DNA from: Acidimicrobiia bacterium
GTDB taxonomy: Bacteria; Actinomycetota; Acidimicrobiia; Acidimicrobiales; MedAcidi-G1
Assembly (NCBI GenBank): GCA_012961035.1
Contig: DUAC01000007.1
Span: 1-49,190 of the forward strand
DNA: 49,190 bases
Direction of reading: 5' to 3'
The translations under genes and the position numbers were made by a program. Positions 16,101 to 27,099 of this stretch are shown here, piece by piece. Each line of letters opens with the position of its first letter. Position 1 is the stretch's first letter. The notes under the pieces are model-generated. The model was not told where the DNA came from and searched no databases. It was given only the letters and a program-made list of their open reading frames with translations.

Positions 16101-16131
16101 CCCCCGATGTCGGGGGAGTCCCCCGAAGGGG
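16101..16131 (-). promoter_or_regulatory. Mutually exclusive hairpins in the second whiB leader
   Basis: Read as RNA (minus strand) three stems compete. CCCC-UUCG-GGGG uses 16131-16120, CCCCCG-ACAU-CGGGGG uses 16116-16101, and the alternative GGGGG-ACU-CCCCC (16124-16112) would break both. In DNA, TCGGGGGA-G-TCCCCCGA (16110-16126) is a perfect inverted repeat. The segment lies 34-64 nt before the start codon. Confidence 0.55.
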
Positions 16132-16141
16132 TTCCAGCAGT

Positions 16142-16163
16142 GGAATTACACCACTGTAATTCC
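16142..16163. promoter_or_regulatory. Operator-like inverted repeat over the whiB -10
   Basis: Perfect 9-bp arms GGAATTACA / TGTAATTCC with a 4-bp CCAC spacer, strikingly A+T-rich for this genome. It covers the proposed -10 of the second whiB gene, so a bound protein would block RNA polymerase. Confidence 0.65.
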
Positions 16164-16174
16164 CGTAATTGCAA
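16145..16174 (-). promoter_or_regulatory. Candidate sigma-70-type promoter of the second whiB gene
   Basis: Minus strand: TTGCAA (-35, 16174-16169), 18-bp spacer, TGTAAT (-10, 16150-16145; five of six matches to TATAAT). The transcript would start near 16138, giving a leader of about 70 nt. Confidence 0.55.
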
Positions 16175-16204
16175 GGGAAATCACGAATTTCTGGAAACTC
16201 CGCC

Positions 16205-18244
16205 TCAGCGGGCCACCCTCCGCTGCTCCACGAAGTCGACGAGCACGTAGTCGCCGAGGTTCTCATTCGTGGTGAAGAACGCCCGTCCGCCGTTCAACCG
16301 GGTCATGTCCTCGACGAAGCGGGCCAGGTGCGGCGTGGCGTCCAGCACGAAGACGTTGATCCTGATCTTCTCGCGGGTGCAGCGCCGAACCTCGCGAAGC
16401 GTCCGCTCCACCGTCTCGCGGGTGGGCGGATAGCTGAAGACGGGAAGGCCGTCGTCGGTCAGGTGGGCGGTCGGCTCACCGTCGGTGACCATGATTATCT
16501 GCCTGTTCCCCGACTGGCGCGCCAGGATCGCCCGCGCCAGGGCGAAGCCATGCTGCATGTTGGTGCCGTACACGTAGTCCCAGGACACCTCGGGCAGGCG
16601 CTCGGGCCGGATCTCCCTGGCCACCTCACTGAACGTGACCACCCCCAGGAAGTCCCGCGGGAACTGGCTGGACATGAGCGAGTGCAGGGCCATCGCCATC
16701 TTCTTGGCCGGGAGGAAGTTCCCCCGCATCGGCATCGACAGGGAGAGGTCCAACATGAGAACCGTGGAGGACCGGACCTCCGACTCGGTGCGTTCGATGG
16801 CGAAATCCTCCGGCATGAGGGCCACCGGCACGCCGGCACCGCCCCTGGCCACCGCGTTGCGAACCGTCTGCTCGATGTCCAGGTCGAACGGGTCACCGAA
16901 CTCCCACGGCCGGGTCGTGAACTCACGCTCGTGGCCCAGACCGGCCCGGGACTGGTCGTGGCGACCTGACCGGTCCCGGCTGAGCCGTCGGTAGAGGTCC
17001 GACAACGCATTCTGGCCAAGTCGTCGGATCGCCCTGGGGGTCAGCGTCAGGCCCTCCTCGGTGTTCTCGATCAGGCCGGCCTCGGTCAGGAGCCGGGTCA
17101 TCTCCGCCAGCCTCTCGAGGCTCTCTGCGGACTCATCGTCCAGGAGGTCCCGTACGCGGTCGATGTCCACCTCGGCCAGGGCGCCCGGCGAGGACGCCCC
17201 GCGCAGCATCTGCTCGAGCTGGTCCAGCTCGGCCAGTTCCTCCATCGCCTCGAAGGCCCCGCCCAGGTCCAGGGGCTGGTCGCCGGTGAACTGGCGGGAG
17301 TCCTCCCACCCCATCTGCGGAAAGGCCTCGCGTAGGGACTCGCCCAGTCGGGACACCTCCCACTGGAGGTCCAGGTCCTCCATCAACTGGTCGGAGAGTT
17401 CCTGCAGCTGCGCACGCTGCTCGGGCGTCATCGAGTTGAGGACCTGCTGCATGGCCGCCATGCGACGGGCCAGGACCTCCAGGAGCTCGTCGAGCGTGGT
17501 GGGGTTCTCCGGGAAGAAATCGCCGAACCGCTCCATGAACCCGGCGAAGTCCGGTTCATGGCCCTCGGACCTCTGCTCCAGCATCCGGTTCAACTCGGCC
17601 AGCATCTCGACCATGCGGGAGCGGCCCTCGGGCGTCATGGCCTGCGTGGCGTCGGATACCTGCTCCACGAACTGCGCCATGAGCTGCTCTCGTAGTCGCT
17701 CCAGCAGGGCCTCGAACCGCTGGCGGGCCTCGGTAGAGGCGAAGTCGTGCTGCTGCAGGCCGCGGACCTTCCCGGCCAGGTTCTCGTGTTCGAGGAGGTC
17801 CAGGTGGTCCCGGCGGGCCTGGCTGGCCTGGCTGGCCGCGCTGGCTTCATCCATGGACGAGCTCTCCGGATCACGCCCACCCATGTCGTCGGTCTCCGGG
17901 GTACCCAGTGCGGCCCGCTCCTCGTCGATGACATCGCGCAGGGCCTGGTCGATCTCGGCGTAGACGCCGCCCAGGTCATCCCTCCCGAGGCGCTCCTGTC
18001 GGGCCCGGCGCAGCCTCTCGAGGATCTCCCGGATGCCCTGGAGGTGTTGGCCGTCGACGTCGAGGCCCTGGTGGAGCATCCGACGCAGGGCCGATTCCGG
18101 GTCACCGTGCTCGATTAGCTCGTCCCCCATTGCCTGGAGGAGCGCATCGGCGTCCAGATCCGGCAACTCCTGGGTGCCGTCCCACCTGGAGTAGGTGGAC
18201 CGTCGCACCTCCCGGCGGTGGGAACGACGTCGCCAGCGGGTCAC
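16205..18244 (-). CDS. von Willebrand factor A domain protein (COG4867-like)
   Basis: This large soluble protein has 679 residues. The N-terminal two thirds is long, charged and helical, with coiled-coil-like stretches (for example MVEMLAELNRMLEQRSEG). The C-terminal vWA domain has the MIDAS motif D499-L-S-L-S503 (VLMLDLSLSM), a GVVTFSE strand and MVTDGEPTAH. Such proteins work with MoxR-type AAA ATPases in metal-dependent assembly or activation; the probable partner is the ATPase at 19383-20813 on the same strand. The GTG start follows TAGGGT by 6 nt. Confidence 0.88.
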   Translation of the reverse strand: MTRWRRRSHRREVRRSTYSRWDGTQELPDLDADALLQAMGDELIEHGDPESALRRMLHQGLDVDGQHLQGIREILERLRRARQERLGRDDLGGVYAEIDQALRDVIDEERAALGTPETDDMGGRDPESSSMDEASAASQASQARRDHLDLLEHENLAGKVRGLQQHDFASTEARQRFEALLERLREQLMAQFVEQVSDATQAMTPEGRSRMVEMLAELNRMLEQRSEGHEPDFAGFMERFGDFFPENPTTLDELLEVLARRMAAMQQVLNSMTPEQRAQLQELSDQLMEDLDLQWEVSRLGESLREAFPQMGWEDSRQFTGDQPLDLGGAFEAMEELAELDQLEQMLRGASSPGALAEVDIDRVRDLLDDESAESLERLAEMTRLLTEAGLIENTEEGLTLTPRAIRRLGQNALSDLYRRLSRDRSGRHDQSRAGLGHEREFTTRPWEFGDPFDLDIEQTVRNAVARGGAGVPVALMPEDFAIERTESEVRSSTVLMLDLSLSMPMRGNFLPAKKMAMALHSLMSSQFPRDFLGVVTFSEVAREIRPERLPEVSWDYVYGTNMQHGFALARAILARQSGNRQIIMVTDGEPTAHLTDDGLPVFSYPPTRETVERTLREVRRCTREKIRINVFVLDATPHLARFVEDMTRLNGGRAFFTTNENLGDYVLVDFVEQRRVAR

Positions 18245-18250
18245 GGATCG

Positions 18251-18256
18251 ACCCTA
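18251..18256 (-). promoter_or_regulatory. Leaderless-type -10 box of the vWA gene
   Basis: TAGGGT on the minus strand ends 6 nt before GTG 18244. This gives the vWA gene its own promoter, separate from the MoxR-like gene. Confidence 0.55.
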
Positions 18257-18429
18257 GCGCCGACCTTCCGGGCGGCTTCTCGTCGGCCCGGCGGTTCAGC
18301 CCGGCACAGGCCACGACGCCGCGGTTGGGCCCCGGTCGCGGGGCTCCCGTACTGTCGGATCGGCTCGCGACCGGCCATCGGACCGGCACGCGATGCCCAC
18401 GTCAACCACCCGGAGACATTGGAGTCCAC

Positions 18430-19293
18430 ATGCCCATCAACCCCGACGCCGCCGGATCCGTGGGCGAACCCACCGAGATCTCCTGGACCTCCAAGCAGAG
18501 CCTCATCTACGCACTCGGCATCGGTGCCGGCGTATCGGACCCCACCGGCTTCGAGCTGGAGTTCACCACTGAGAATTCGGACGGCGTGGACCAACGGGCG
18601 TTCCCCACCCAGTGCGTGGTGATGGGCGGGGGCCGGACCCCCGGCTTCGGCGACTTCAACCCGATGTTCCTGCTCCATGCCGAGCAGGCGATCACCTGCC
18701 ACCAGGAGATCCCGGCCGCCGGAAAGGGCATCGCCACCGGCAGGATCGGTGAGATCTACGACAAGGGGAAGGCGGCCCTCGTCTACATGCAGACCGACGT
18801 CACCGATCCGGATGGAACCCCCCTCTGGTCCACGCGATCTGGATTGTTCATCGGCGGCGAGGGCGGCTGGGGCGGCGACCGCGGACCATCCAACGACTGG
18901 GAACTCCCCGACCGCGAGGCCGATCACGTGGTCACCTACGAGACCAGGCGGGACCAGGCGCTCCTCTACCGGCTTAGCGGCGACCGCAACCCGCTGCACT
19001 CCGATCCGACATTCGCCGCGGGGGCTGGATTCGACACGCCGATCCTCCACGGGCTGTGCACCTACGGGTTCACCGGACGTGCGCTCCTGCACGCCGTGTG
19101 CGGCTCCGACCCTGCACGGTTCGCCTCCATGGGCGGCAGGTTCAAGTCGCCGGTCATGCCCGGAGAGACCCTGGAGGTCCACGCCTGGGAGGACGACGGA
19201 CCCGGCGGATCCGATAGCGGACGGGTCCTGTTCCAGACCCGTGTCGGTGACCGCGTCGTCTTTGACGCCGGCGTCCTGACCCGCAGGACATGA
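18430..19293 (+). CDS. MaoC-type (R)-enoyl-CoA hydratase, double hot-dog
   Basis: A 287-residue protein whose C-terminal half carries the hydratase-2 motif (YRLSGDRNPLHSDPTFAAGAGFDTPILHG), in which the Asp of SGDRNPLH and the His are the catalytic pair. The N-terminal half reads as a degenerate hot-dog domain, as in MFE-2/17-beta-HSD type 4 hydratases and actinobacterial steroid or fatty-acid enzymes. The expected reaction is hydration of trans-2-enoyl-CoA to (R)-3-hydroxyacyl-CoA. ATG 18430 has GGAG 6 nt upstream. The gene runs opposite to, and lies between, the vWA and MoxR-like genes. Confidence 0.88.
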   Translation: MPINPDAAGSVGEPTEISWTSKQSLIYALGIGAGVSDPTGFELEFTTENSDGVDQRAFPTQCVVMGGGRTPGFGDFNPMFLLHAEQAITCHQEIPAAGKGIATGRIGEIYDKGKAALVYMQTDVTDPDGTPLWSTRSGLFIGGEGGWGGDRGPSNDWELPDREADHVVTYETRRDQALLYRLSGDRNPLHSDPTFAAGAGFDTPILHGLCTYGFTGRALLHAVCGSDPARFASMGGRFKSPVMPGETLEVHAWEDDGPGGSDSGRVLFQTRVGDRVVFDAGVLTRRT

Positions 19294-19300
19294 CCCGCCG

Positions 19301-19317
19301 GGCCTGAACATCAGGCC
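19301..19317. terminator. Hairpin between convergent MaoC and MoxR-like genes
   Basis: Perfect GGCCTGA-ACA-TCAGGCC, starting 8 bp after the MaoC stop. There is no T-run on either strand. Confidence 0.45.
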
Positions 19318-19355
19318 TCAACCAGCCCTGACGCTCCAACCACCCACCCGGGTCG

Positions 19356-19373
19356 CATCGGGGAACCCCGATG
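19356..19373. terminator. Second hairpin between convergent genes
   Basis: Perfect 8-bp arms CATCGGGG-AA-CCCCGATG, 10 bp beyond the MoxR-like stop (on its 3' side). It may end the minus-strand transcript. Confidence 0.45.
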
Positions 19374-19382
19374 ACCAGCCCG

Positions 19383-20813
19383 TCAGGCGCGGATCCGGTA
19401 GCGGGATCCCCTCCCGGTCGTCTCCTTGTTGAGGCGCTTGGAGAGGTGCAGGCCCTCCAGCACCAGCTCCACGGCGCTGGCGACAAGGGCCGGCGGGGGA
19501 TCGCCTCCACCCGGTTCGTCTCCCAGCAGGACGGTCACAGCCGTGGCGAGAGCGGGGATCCCGGCGGCCACCTCGGCATAGGCGCCCGACCCGATGGCCT
19601 CGCCAACCGACACGCCGACCGACACGCCGTCGTGCTCCTCGAAGGCCTCGACCACACCCCGGTGCAGCTCACCGGGAACCACCTCCCGGAACACCCCCAG
19701 GAGGGCCGCCCGGACGATCCTGTCCAGGATCTCGCCGTCACGATCATCGTCGATGCTGTCGATCTCGACCTTGCCGGCCATGGAAGCGGCGAGGGCATCC
19801 AGGTCCGATACCCGGGGCACGGCCACCGCTTCGCCGGATCGCACGGCCCGACGCACGGCGCTGGCCGCCAGGGCCTCCTGGTTGGCGATGCTCACCCTCA
19901 CCGACACCCCCGACCGCTGGTTCAGGTGGGGGCTGCGGCGGGCCTCGTGGGTGATCGCCACCACCACCCGGGACATGAAATCGGGAACGACCACGTCCAA
20001 CCCGTCCACCACCGGGATGGTCGCCTCCTGGTCCACGATGTCCATCTCGACGTCGGGGTCCAGCGGATAGTGGGTCCTGATCTGGGAGCCGAAGCGGTCC
20101 TTCAGCGGGGTGATGATGCGACCCCTGTTGGTGTAGTCCTCCGGGTTGGCCGAGGCGAACATCACCACGTCCAGGGGAAGGCGGATCCGATGTCCCCTGA
20201 TCTGGACGTCCCGTTCCTCCAGGACGTTCAGGAGGCCGACCTGGATGCGTTCGGAGAGGTCCGGGAGTTCGTTGATGCAGAACAGTCCACGGTTGGTGCG
20301 CGGCACGAGGCCGTAGTGGATGGTCAGCTCGTCTGACAGGTAGCGGCCCTCCGCCACCCTGATCGGGTCCACCTCACCGATCAGGTCGGCTATCGACGTG
20401 TCCGGGGTGGCCAGCTTCTCGCCGTAGCGGTCATCGCGGTGCACCCAGCCCAACTCGGTGTCGTCTCCCATCTCGGCAACCAGGTCCCTGGCGTAGCGCG
20501 ACACCGGTCCGTAGGGGTCGTCGTTGATCTCCGAGCCGGCGACTATCGGCATCCATTCGTCCAGCAGACCGGTCAGGCTCCGGATGAGGCGGGTCTTGGC
20601 CTGCCCGCGCTCGCCCAGGAAGATCACGTCGTGCCCGGCCAGCAGGGCGTTCTCCAGCTGCGGGATCACCGTGTCCTCGTAGCCCAGGACCGTCGGGAAC
20701 ATCGGCTCCCCGGACCGGATCATGGCCACGGCGTTGCGGCGCAGCTCCTCGGCAACCGGTACGGACTCCCAGCCGGCCAATCGCAGTTCGCCCAGTGTGG
20801 TCGGTCGCGTCAT
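19383..20813 (-). CDS. MoxR / magnesium-chelatase-type AAA+ ATPase
   Basis: At 476 residues this has the Walker A loop GERGQAKT (67-74), the Walker B-like GLFCINELPDLSERIQ and a sensor stretch FASANPEDYTNRGRIITPLKDRFGSQI, matching the ChlI/MoxR group. Such ATPases remodel target proteins with a vWA partner; the vWA gene at 16205-18244 fits. The C-terminal third is family-specific. ATG 20813 follows TATGGT by 7 nt. The open frame continues upstream but would overlap the divergent GH2 gene. An alternative ATG lies 12 nt upstream but would fall inside that -10 box. Confidence 0.87.
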   Translation of the reverse strand: MTRPTTLGELRLAGWESVPVAEELRRNAVAMIRSGEPMFPTVLGYEDTVIPQLENALLAGHDVIFLGERGQAKTRLIRSLTGLLDEWMPIVAGSEINDDPYGPVSRYARDLVAEMGDDTELGWVHRDDRYGEKLATPDTSIADLIGEVDPIRVAEGRYLSDELTIHYGLVPRTNRGLFCINELPDLSERIQVGLLNVLEERDVQIRGHRIRLPLDVVMFASANPEDYTNRGRIITPLKDRFGSQIRTHYPLDPDVEMDIVDQEATIPVVDGLDVVVPDFMSRVVVAITHEARRSPHLNQRSGVSVRVSIANQEALAASAVRRAVRSGEAVAVPRVSDLDALAASMAGKVEIDSIDDDRDGEILDRIVRAALLGVFREVVPGELHRGVVEAFEEHDGVSVGVSVGEAIGSGAYAEVAAGIPALATAVTVLLGDEPGGGDPPPALVASAVELVLEGLHLSKRLNKETTGRGSRYRIRA

Positions 20814-20820
20814 GACGGGA

Positions 20821-20826
20821 ACCATA
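20821..20826 (-). promoter_or_regulatory. Leaderless-type -10 box of the MoxR-like gene
   Basis: TATGGT on the minus strand ends 7 nt before ATG 20813. Confidence 0.5.
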
Positions 20827-20918
20827 GCGACGGGCATCCCGTCGGTAGGCACCCGATCGGCGGGCCTGCCTGCTGTCACGCCGGCTGCCTGCGGCCGATA
20901 GGCCGGCCGGGCCGCCGG

Positions 20919-20924
20919 TAGCGT
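20919..20924 (+). promoter_or_regulatory. Leaderless-type -10 box of the GH2-like gene
   Basis: TAGCGT ends 7 nt before ATG 20932. It stands back to back with the MoxR-like -10 box, 93 bp apart. Confidence 0.55.
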
Positions 20925-20931
20925 CGCGGAC

Positions 20932-23058
20932 ATGGACCTTCCGGGGCCCTGGCGGGCCAGGGTGGCCGACAATGCCCTCCGCCGGACCTTTCCCGACGAT
21001 GACCTGGACGACGGCGACTGGCCGGAGGTGGCCGTCCCCGGCCACTGGCAGGCCGAACCCGACTTCAGCACCGAGGACGGACCACTCCTCTACCGGACCC
21101 GGTTCTGCACCACAGAGCCGACCGCCGACCAGAGGCTCTGGCTGGAATTGGACGGGGTCTCCTACCAGGGCGACGTCTGGTTGAACGGCTCCTACCTGGG
21201 CCCCACCGAGGGGTACTTCTTCCGCCACGCCCTCGAGGTGACCAGTGCGGCCCGCTCCCGCTCCGAGCACCTCCTGGCCGTGGAGGTGGCCTGCCCGCCG
21301 ACCGGCAACCCCGACGAGAAGCGCACCCTCACCGGCTCCACCCAGGGCGCCCCCGGCGGCCACAACCCCGGAGGCATCTGGCAGCCGGTGCGCCTGCGCC
21401 TCACAGGGCCGATCCACCTCCAGCACGTCCGCGTGGTCTGCACCCGAGCCACCCAGAACGTGGCCACCCTGGCGCTGCGTGCGGTCGTCGACTCCGATCG
21501 CCCCCGGGCGGCGGTGTTCCGGACCCGGATCCTGGGCATCGACCACCGCCACCGCCAGCCACTGGCCGGCGGCGAGAACAGGGTCGAGTGGACGGTCCGG
21601 GTGCCGCGCCCGCCGCTCTGGTGGCCTACCGAGCTGGGCGACCAGCCCCTGAACGACGTCGTCCTGGACGTAGCCACCGAAGACGGCCTGGTCAGCGACA
21701 CGACGGTACGCACCATCGGATTCCGGTCGGTCCGGATGAGGGACCACGTGTGGGAGGTGAACGGCGAGAGGTTGTTCCTGAGGGGGGCCATCGTTCCGCC
21801 CCTGGACCGGCACCTGGCATCGGTCACGACCGAGTCGACCGGGAGGGACCTGGAGCTGGCCCGTGATGCCGGCCTGAACCTCCTCAGGGTTGCCGGCCAC
21901 ATCTCGGCTCCCGCCCTCTACGAGGCTGCCGACCGGTCCGGGATGCTGCTCTGGCAGGACATGCCCCTGACCGGCGGATACCACCGGGGGGTGCGGGGCC
22001 AGGCGGCCCGCCAGGCCCGTGAGATGGTCGACCTGCTGGGCCACCATCCGTCCGTGGTGGTGTGGTGCGGGCACGACGCCCCGGACCCGGTGGACCGCAC
22101 ACGTGCCGCCCCGCGGCTCATGGCACAGCAGTGGCCGACATGGAACCGGACCGTGCTGGACCGCGCCGTCCACCGGGCGCTGGACCAGGCCGACCCGTCC
22201 AGACCGATCATCAGCCACTCCGGCGTGCTCCCCAACCTGCCCTACCTGGACGACGCCGACAGCCACCTCTGGTTCGGCTGGTACAGCGGCAGGCGCGGGG
22301 ACCTGGCCGACTACCTGGACCGCCTGCCGCGGGTCGGCCGATTCGTCTCCGCATTCGGGTCCCAGTCGGTTCCCGAGGACTCGCCCGCCCTGACCGACGG
22401 CACCCTGGATCCCTCCACCTGGCCCGACGTCGACCTGGAGGGGCTCGCATCCCGGTACGGCGCCGAAGCCGAGGTGCTGGTCCGTCGGTTCCCCCCAGCC
22501 GACCGACCGGACCGGGAATCCTGGGCGTCCGCCACCCGCCAGCACCAGGCCGATCTGCTCAGGATCCAGGTCGAGGCGCTGCGCCGCCGCAAGTACCGGC
22601 CCACCGGCGGCTTCGCCCTGGACCGCCTACTCGACGGTGCACCGGCCATCTCCGGCTCGCTGCTGGACCATCGTCGGGTCCCGAAGCCGGCCTACGGGGC
22701 GGTCGCCGCCGCCTGCGCAGAGACGATCGTGGTGGCGGACCCACCACCGCTGAGCATTACCCCGAGGTCCACCCTGGAATGCCGGGTACTGGTCGTACAC
22801 GACGGCCGGACGCCGATCCACCACGTACGCGTGGACGCCGTGCTGACCGTCGCCGGCCGGGAGCAGGCCAGGTCCTGGGGTGGATCCATCGAAGCCGATT
22901 CCGTGACGCTGGTAGGCACGATCCGGCACCAGTTGGGCGATGCCACCGGGGAGGTGCTCCTGGACCTGCGGGTGACCCGAACCTCGCCACCGGGTGGCCC
23001 ACCGGCCGACGGGCGGACCACCACCAACCACTACCGCGGCCATATAGGCGCCGGTTGA
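20932..23058 (+). CDS. Glycoside hydrolase family 2-like protein lacking both catalytic glutamates
   Basis: The 708-residue protein has the GH2 order: sugar-binding domain (about 1-150), Ig-like domain, TIM barrel (about 265-610) and a C-terminal beta domain. It is closest to beta-mannosidase-like GH2 (SHLWFGWYSG, LPRVGRFVSAFGSQSVPE). In that group the acid/base lies in WCGNNE and the nucleophile in SEFG/SEYG. Here they read WCGHDA (Ala383) and SAFG (Ala474). The 91-residue spacing matches the family, so these are true substitutions and not a misreading. It probably binds rather than cleaves a glycan. There is no signal peptide, suggesting a cytoplasmic location. Confidence 0.85.
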   Translation: MDLPGPWRARVADNALRRTFPDDDLDDGDWPEVAVPGHWQAEPDFSTEDGPLLYRTRFCTTEPTADQRLWLELDGVSYQGDVWLNGSYLGPTEGYFFRHALEVTSAARSRSEHLLAVEVACPPTGNPDEKRTLTGSTQGAPGGHNPGGIWQPVRLRLTGPIHLQHVRVVCTRATQNVATLALRAVVDSDRPRAAVFRTRILGIDHRHRQPLAGGENRVEWTVRVPRPPLWWPTELGDQPLNDVVLDVATEDGLVSDTTVRTIGFRSVRMRDHVWEVNGERLFLRGAIVPPLDRHLASVTTESTGRDLELARDAGLNLLRVAGHISAPALYEAADRSGMLLWQDMPLTGGYHRGVRGQAARQAREMVDLLGHHPSVVVWCGHDAPDPVDRTRAAPRLMAQQWPTWNRTVLDRAVHRALDQADPSRPIISHSGVLPNLPYLDDADSHLWFGWYSGRRGDLADYLDRLPRVGRFVSAFGSQSVPEDSPALTDGTLDPSTWPDVDLEGLASRYGAEAEVLVRRFPPADRPDRESWASATRQHQADLLRIQVEALRRRKYRPTGGFALDRLLDGAPAISGSLLDHRRVPKPAYGAVAAACAETIVVADPPPLSITPRSTLECRVLVVHDGRTPIHHVRVDAVLTVAGREQARSWGGSIEADSVTLVGTIRHQLGDATGEVLLDLRVTRTSPPGGPPADGRTTTNHYRGHIGAG

Positions 23059-23212
23059 GGGCCCGCCCATCCGGCGTGTCATCCGGCACGCGATCCACGA
23101 TCCGATCCGGCCTTCGGCAGGGTTCCCCACAGCGACCACGCGCTACCCTCTTGCCGGCGATCACCCCGGTCGGTCCGCCCGCCGACACGGTGAGAGCCTG
23201 AGGAGGGGCACC

Positions 23213-24093
23213 ATGGCACAGACCACAGAGCAGCGGTATCGCGTGGCTCCGGTCCGGAGCCGCGGGCGGGAATGGCCCTTCCCGTTGAACCTCTACCAGT
23301 CGGCGGTCGGACGCAAGTGGGTCATGGCCCTGACCGGCATGGGCCTCATCGGCTTCGTCCTCATCCACATGGTCGGCAACCTCCACGTGTACGAGGGCCC
23401 TGCCCGGATGTACGAGTACGCCGAGTCGCTGCGCACCATCGGTGGTGGGCTGGTACCGGAGGGCGGGGTGCTGTGGCTCATGCGCCTCGGCCTGCTCACC
23501 ATGTTCGTCGTACACCTCCACTCGGCGATCACCCTCAGCCGAATGAGCGGCAACTCCAGCGAAAAGGCCGGTCGCATCAGCGGCGCCAAGAAGTACGAAG
23601 GCGGACGGGACCACATAGCAGCCACCTTCGCCAGCCGGACGATGCGCTGGACGGGACCGATCATCGCCCTGTTCGTCCTGTTCCACCTGGCCGACCTGAC
23701 CTGGGGTTGGTGGCTCGGCGGAGACTTCGTGCCTGGCGATCCGTACCACAACGTCGCCGAATCCCTCGGCTACCTACCCGTGGCCATCATCTACGTGGTG
23801 GCCAACATCGCCCTGGCGTGGCACATCTTCCACGGCGCCTGGTCCATGTTCCAGAGCCTCGGGGTGAACAACCCCCGCTACAACCACCTGCGGCGCACCC
23901 TCGCCACCACCCTTGCCGGGCTGATCCTGGTCGGGAACCTGAGCTTCCCGATCCTCGCCCAGGCCGGGCTGATCGACGAGGACGGACGCATGTGTCCGGT
24001 GGGCGAGGTTGAAGGCAACGCCTGCCTGGCCGAGCAGGGCCACGGTGCGGCGGCCACCGGACATGGGACCGATTCGACAGGGAGCGTGTCACC

Positions 24094-24097
<4 letters not shown>
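23213..24097 (+). CDS. sdhC: Succinate dehydrogenase cytochrome b558-type membrane subunit
   Basis: A 294-residue protein with five predicted membrane spans of the single-subunit b558 family. Likely heme-ligand histidines occur in [35 protein letters not shown] and [20 protein letters not shown]. It anchors SdhAB and passes electrons to the quinone. The C-terminal tail is histidine- and glycine-rich. ATG 23213 has GAGGAGG upstream. The 3' end overlaps sdhA by 4 nt. Confidence 0.92.
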
Positions 24098-26052
<1,955 letters not shown>

Positions 26053-26141
26053 GACCAGCAGGCAGCATCAGGACGTTGGAGCCGGTCACCCCGATGGCCT
26101 CAGCGCCACCGGATACCGGGACCAGAAGGGAACACCACGAC

Positions 26142-26924
26142 ATGGGCGGAGGACACGGCGAGACCATCAGCGTCACCCTCAGGGTGTGGCGCCAGGACGG
26201 CCCCGACGAACCGGGCCGTTTCGACGTCCACCACCAGACCATCAGCACCGATGCCTCGTTCCTCGAGATGCTCGACCTGCTGAACGAGGAGCTGAACGCC
26301 GCCGGTGAGGAGCCGGTGGCATTCGAGAGCGACTGCCGCGAGGGGATCTGCGGCACCTGTGGCGTGATGATCAACGGGCGGGCGCACGGACCCCAGAAGG
26401 CCACCGCCACCTGCCAGCTCCACATGCGGGAGTTCTCCGACGGCGACGAGATCGTGATCGAGCCGTTCCGTGCAGCCGGCTTCCCGGTGGTGCGCGACCT
26501 GGCGGTCGACCGGTCCCCCCTGGATCGGATCATCGAAGCCGGCGGATACATCTCGGTCGGTACGGGAGCGGCATCCGACGCCAACCTCACCCCGGTCCCG
26601 AAGGTGGCGGCGGACCAGGCGTTCGACGCCGCCGCCTGCATCGGATGCGGTGCCTGCGTGGCCGCCTGTCCGAACTCGGCGGCGCAGTTGTTCACCTCGG
26701 CCAAGATCGGCCACCTGGGCCTGCTGCCCCAGGGTCAGGCGGAGCGCTGGAGCCGGACCGAGACCATGGTCGAGACCATGGAGGAGTACTTCGGCTCGTG
26801 CACGAACCACGGCGAGTGCTCGGAGGCCTGCCCGAAGGAGATCTCGCTGGACTTCATCGCCTTCATGAACCGCGACTACATCAAGGCGAAGGTCAGGAAC
26901 CGGGCCCTTACCGGCCAGCACTGA
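26142..26924 (+). CDS. sdhB: Succinate dehydrogenase iron-sulfur subunit
   Basis: A 260-residue protein holding the three electron-relay clusters: [2Fe-2S] in [12 protein letters not shown] with a fourth Cys at TATC, and two further clusters in [12 protein letters not shown] and [12 protein letters not shown]. It completes the sdhCAB operon, 89 bp after sdhA. ATG 26142 is chosen because GAAGGGA lies 12 nt upstream; an in-frame ATG at 26094 would add 16 residues with no homology to SdhB. Confidence 0.93.
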   Translation: MGGGHGETISVTLRVWRQDGPDEPGRFDVHHQTISTDASFLEMLDLLNEELNAAGEEPVAFESDCREGICGTCGVMINGRAHGPQKATATCQLHMREFSDGDEIVIEPFRAAGFPVVRDLAVDRSPLDRIIEAGGYISVGTGAASDANLTPVPKVAADQAFDAAACIGCGACVAACPNSAAQLFTSAKIGHLGLLPQGQAERWSRTETMVETMEEYFGSCTNHGECSEACPKEISLDFIAFMNRDYIKAKVRNRALTGQH

Positions 26925-27099
26925 CCCCGACAGCCGGGCCGCCCTCCCACCGGATGGGCAACCGACCCGGGCATCAGCCGTTCGCGGCTCGACGGTTGAC
27001 AGACGTCCTCAGCGGCGCGACGGTGTCAGGGCTACCCCGTCCCTTCGGTGGGGTGGTGATCGACACGGTCCCCAACTCCGAGCGACGGGAGGACTCCAA

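Noticed and set aside
26996-27040. TTGACA as a full promoter
   Set aside because: No TAnnnT at 16-19 bp; GACGGT at 17 bp keeps only two key positions.
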